Of a stretch of DNA of 64,000 nt, positions 63,602-64,000 are shown piece after piece. The notes beneath the pieces were generated by a model that did no database searches, was not told where the DNA came from, and was given only the letters and a program-made list of their open reading frames with translations. The stretch comes from Sphingomonas xinjiangensis (GTDB lineage: Bacteria; Pseudomonadota; Alphaproteobacteria; Sphingomonadales; Sphingomonadaceae): assembly GCF_014199255.1 (NCBI RefSeq), contig NZ_JACIJF010000005.1, positions 186,001 through 250,000 on the forward strand, in the 5' to 3' direction. Both the position numbers and the translations under genes were made by a program. Numbering within the stretch: the first letter of the stretch is position 1; every line of letters starts with the position of its first letter.

Positions 63602-64000
63602 CGCACCGTTCATCTTATCTGTTCAGCGTCTGCGGACTGGCGTTTATGTGCGCCCCACCGGCGCTTGCAATGCCAACGGGAGATCCCGAACCGACCGCCG
63701 GTGAGCAGACCGCCGAGATAGTGGTCACGGCTCAGCGTCGTCAGGAGCGAGCAGCGGATGTGCCAATAGCGATCACTGCCATCGATCAGACTTTCATCGA
63801 TAACGCGCGCCTTGATGACGTGAAGGACCTTGTCACCTTCACGCCCGGCTTCTCCGGGAACTCGGACGATAGCTACATCGACGGTCTTGCGATCCGCGGC
63901 ATCACATCCAACGATTACGGGATTGGCGGCGACCCCTCCATCGGCATTTTCAAGGACGGCATCTACCAAGGGCGCACGGGTTCGGCGGTGACATCGCTCT
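63598..64000 (+). CDS. TonB-dependent receptor 5, N-terminus, cut by the window edge
   Basis: The ATG overlaps the chemoreceptor stop (ATGA). The 134 visible residues show a signal peptide (about 1-25, ending PALAM), a TonB box ([21 protein letters not shown]) and the beginning of the plug ([23 protein letters not shown]). The VVTAQRR.E....VPI pattern is the sphingomonad receptor class often tied to aromatic, siderophore or sugar substrates. The barrel and any further operon genes lie beyond the window. Confidence 0.88.
   Translation, partial: MTHRSSYLFSVCGLAFMCAPPALAMPTGDPEPTAGEQTAEIVVTAQRRQERAADVPIAITAIDQTFIDNARLDDVKDLVTFTPGFSGNSDDSYIDGLAIRGITSNDYGIGGDPSIGIFKDGIYQGRTGSAVTSL

Noticed and set aside
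1-64000. CRISPR arrays, IS elements, tRNA or rRNA genes
   Set aside because: I looked for regularly spaced repeats, transposase-like frames with inverted ends, and T-loop or rRNA signatures in the gaps and found none.

Overview
The window looks like a piece of a sphingomonad-type alphaproteobacterial chromosome (Sphingomonas or a close relative). The reasons are high GC, four complete large TonB-dependent receptors of the Xanthomonas/Caulobacter type plus at least one cut by the window edge and one remnant, heavy use of 4-bp ATGA/GTGA gene overlaps, and LacI-type boxes resembling Caulobacter-style sugar operators. No rRNA, tRNA, CRISPR array, insertion sequence or prophage was seen.

Layout. 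(1) 1-5 kb: the start of an exported protein, a luciferase-like flavin oxidoreductase, a PQQ-type sugar dehydrogenase lipoprotein with a DUF2231 membrane partner, and a dicarboxylate/amino-acid symporter. (2) 5.4-23 kb: a probable glucuronoxylan utilisation region. It holds receptor 1 with a SapC / JmjC-like cupin / tryptophan-halogenase cassette and an SGNH esterase, then receptor 2, a GH67 alpha-glucuronidase, a GH3 enzyme and a GH43 enzyme. Four near-identical LacI-type boxes (core TAGCG) sit upstream of these genes, with no cognate LacI gene nearby. (3) 22.7-30 kb: a ROK regulator, receptor 4 with an AT-rich inverted repeat before it, a DUF218 gene broken by an 8-bp tandem duplication, an S1/P1-nuclease-like secreted enzyme and a GPH-type sugar symporter. 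(4) 30.3-41.2 kb: a receptor remnant, then one long minus-strand transcription unit (receptor 3, halogenase, SapC, cupin, second halogenase, LacI regulator), and a divergent MFS transporter. Two LacI-type palindromes flank the presumed promoter. (5) 41.4-45.1 kb: ydbH-ynbE-ydbL, an envelope lipid-homeostasis operon. (6) 45.7-57.9 kb: signalling and exopolysaccharide. An RsbQ/KAI2-like alpha/beta hydrolase overlaps a PAS histidine kinase gene. Facing it are two single-domain receivers and a tightly coupled operon: receiver, TPR-beta-barrel, HEAT-repeat membrane protein, family-2 glycosyltransferase, TIM-barrel hydrolase. A 1083-residue hybrid kinase with an Hpt domain converges on it. (7) 59-64 kb: a CHASE4-GGDEF-EAL protein, a CHASE4 chemoreceptor, and a TonB receptor that overlaps the chemoreceptor and runs off the end.

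How the parts may work together. Receptors import oligosaccharides across the outer membrane; GH67, GH3, GH43 and the esterase trim glucuronosyl, xylosyl, arabinosyl and acetyl groups; LacI and ROK repressors switch the sets by sugar. The halogenase/SapC/cupin cassettes travel with two different receptors and have no assigned chemistry in this context. The 45-58 kb block looks like a sensor-controlled surface-polysaccharide system of a composition I cannot match to a named one.

All functional calls are read from motifs, lengths, gene order and recalled family knowledge; no database search was run.
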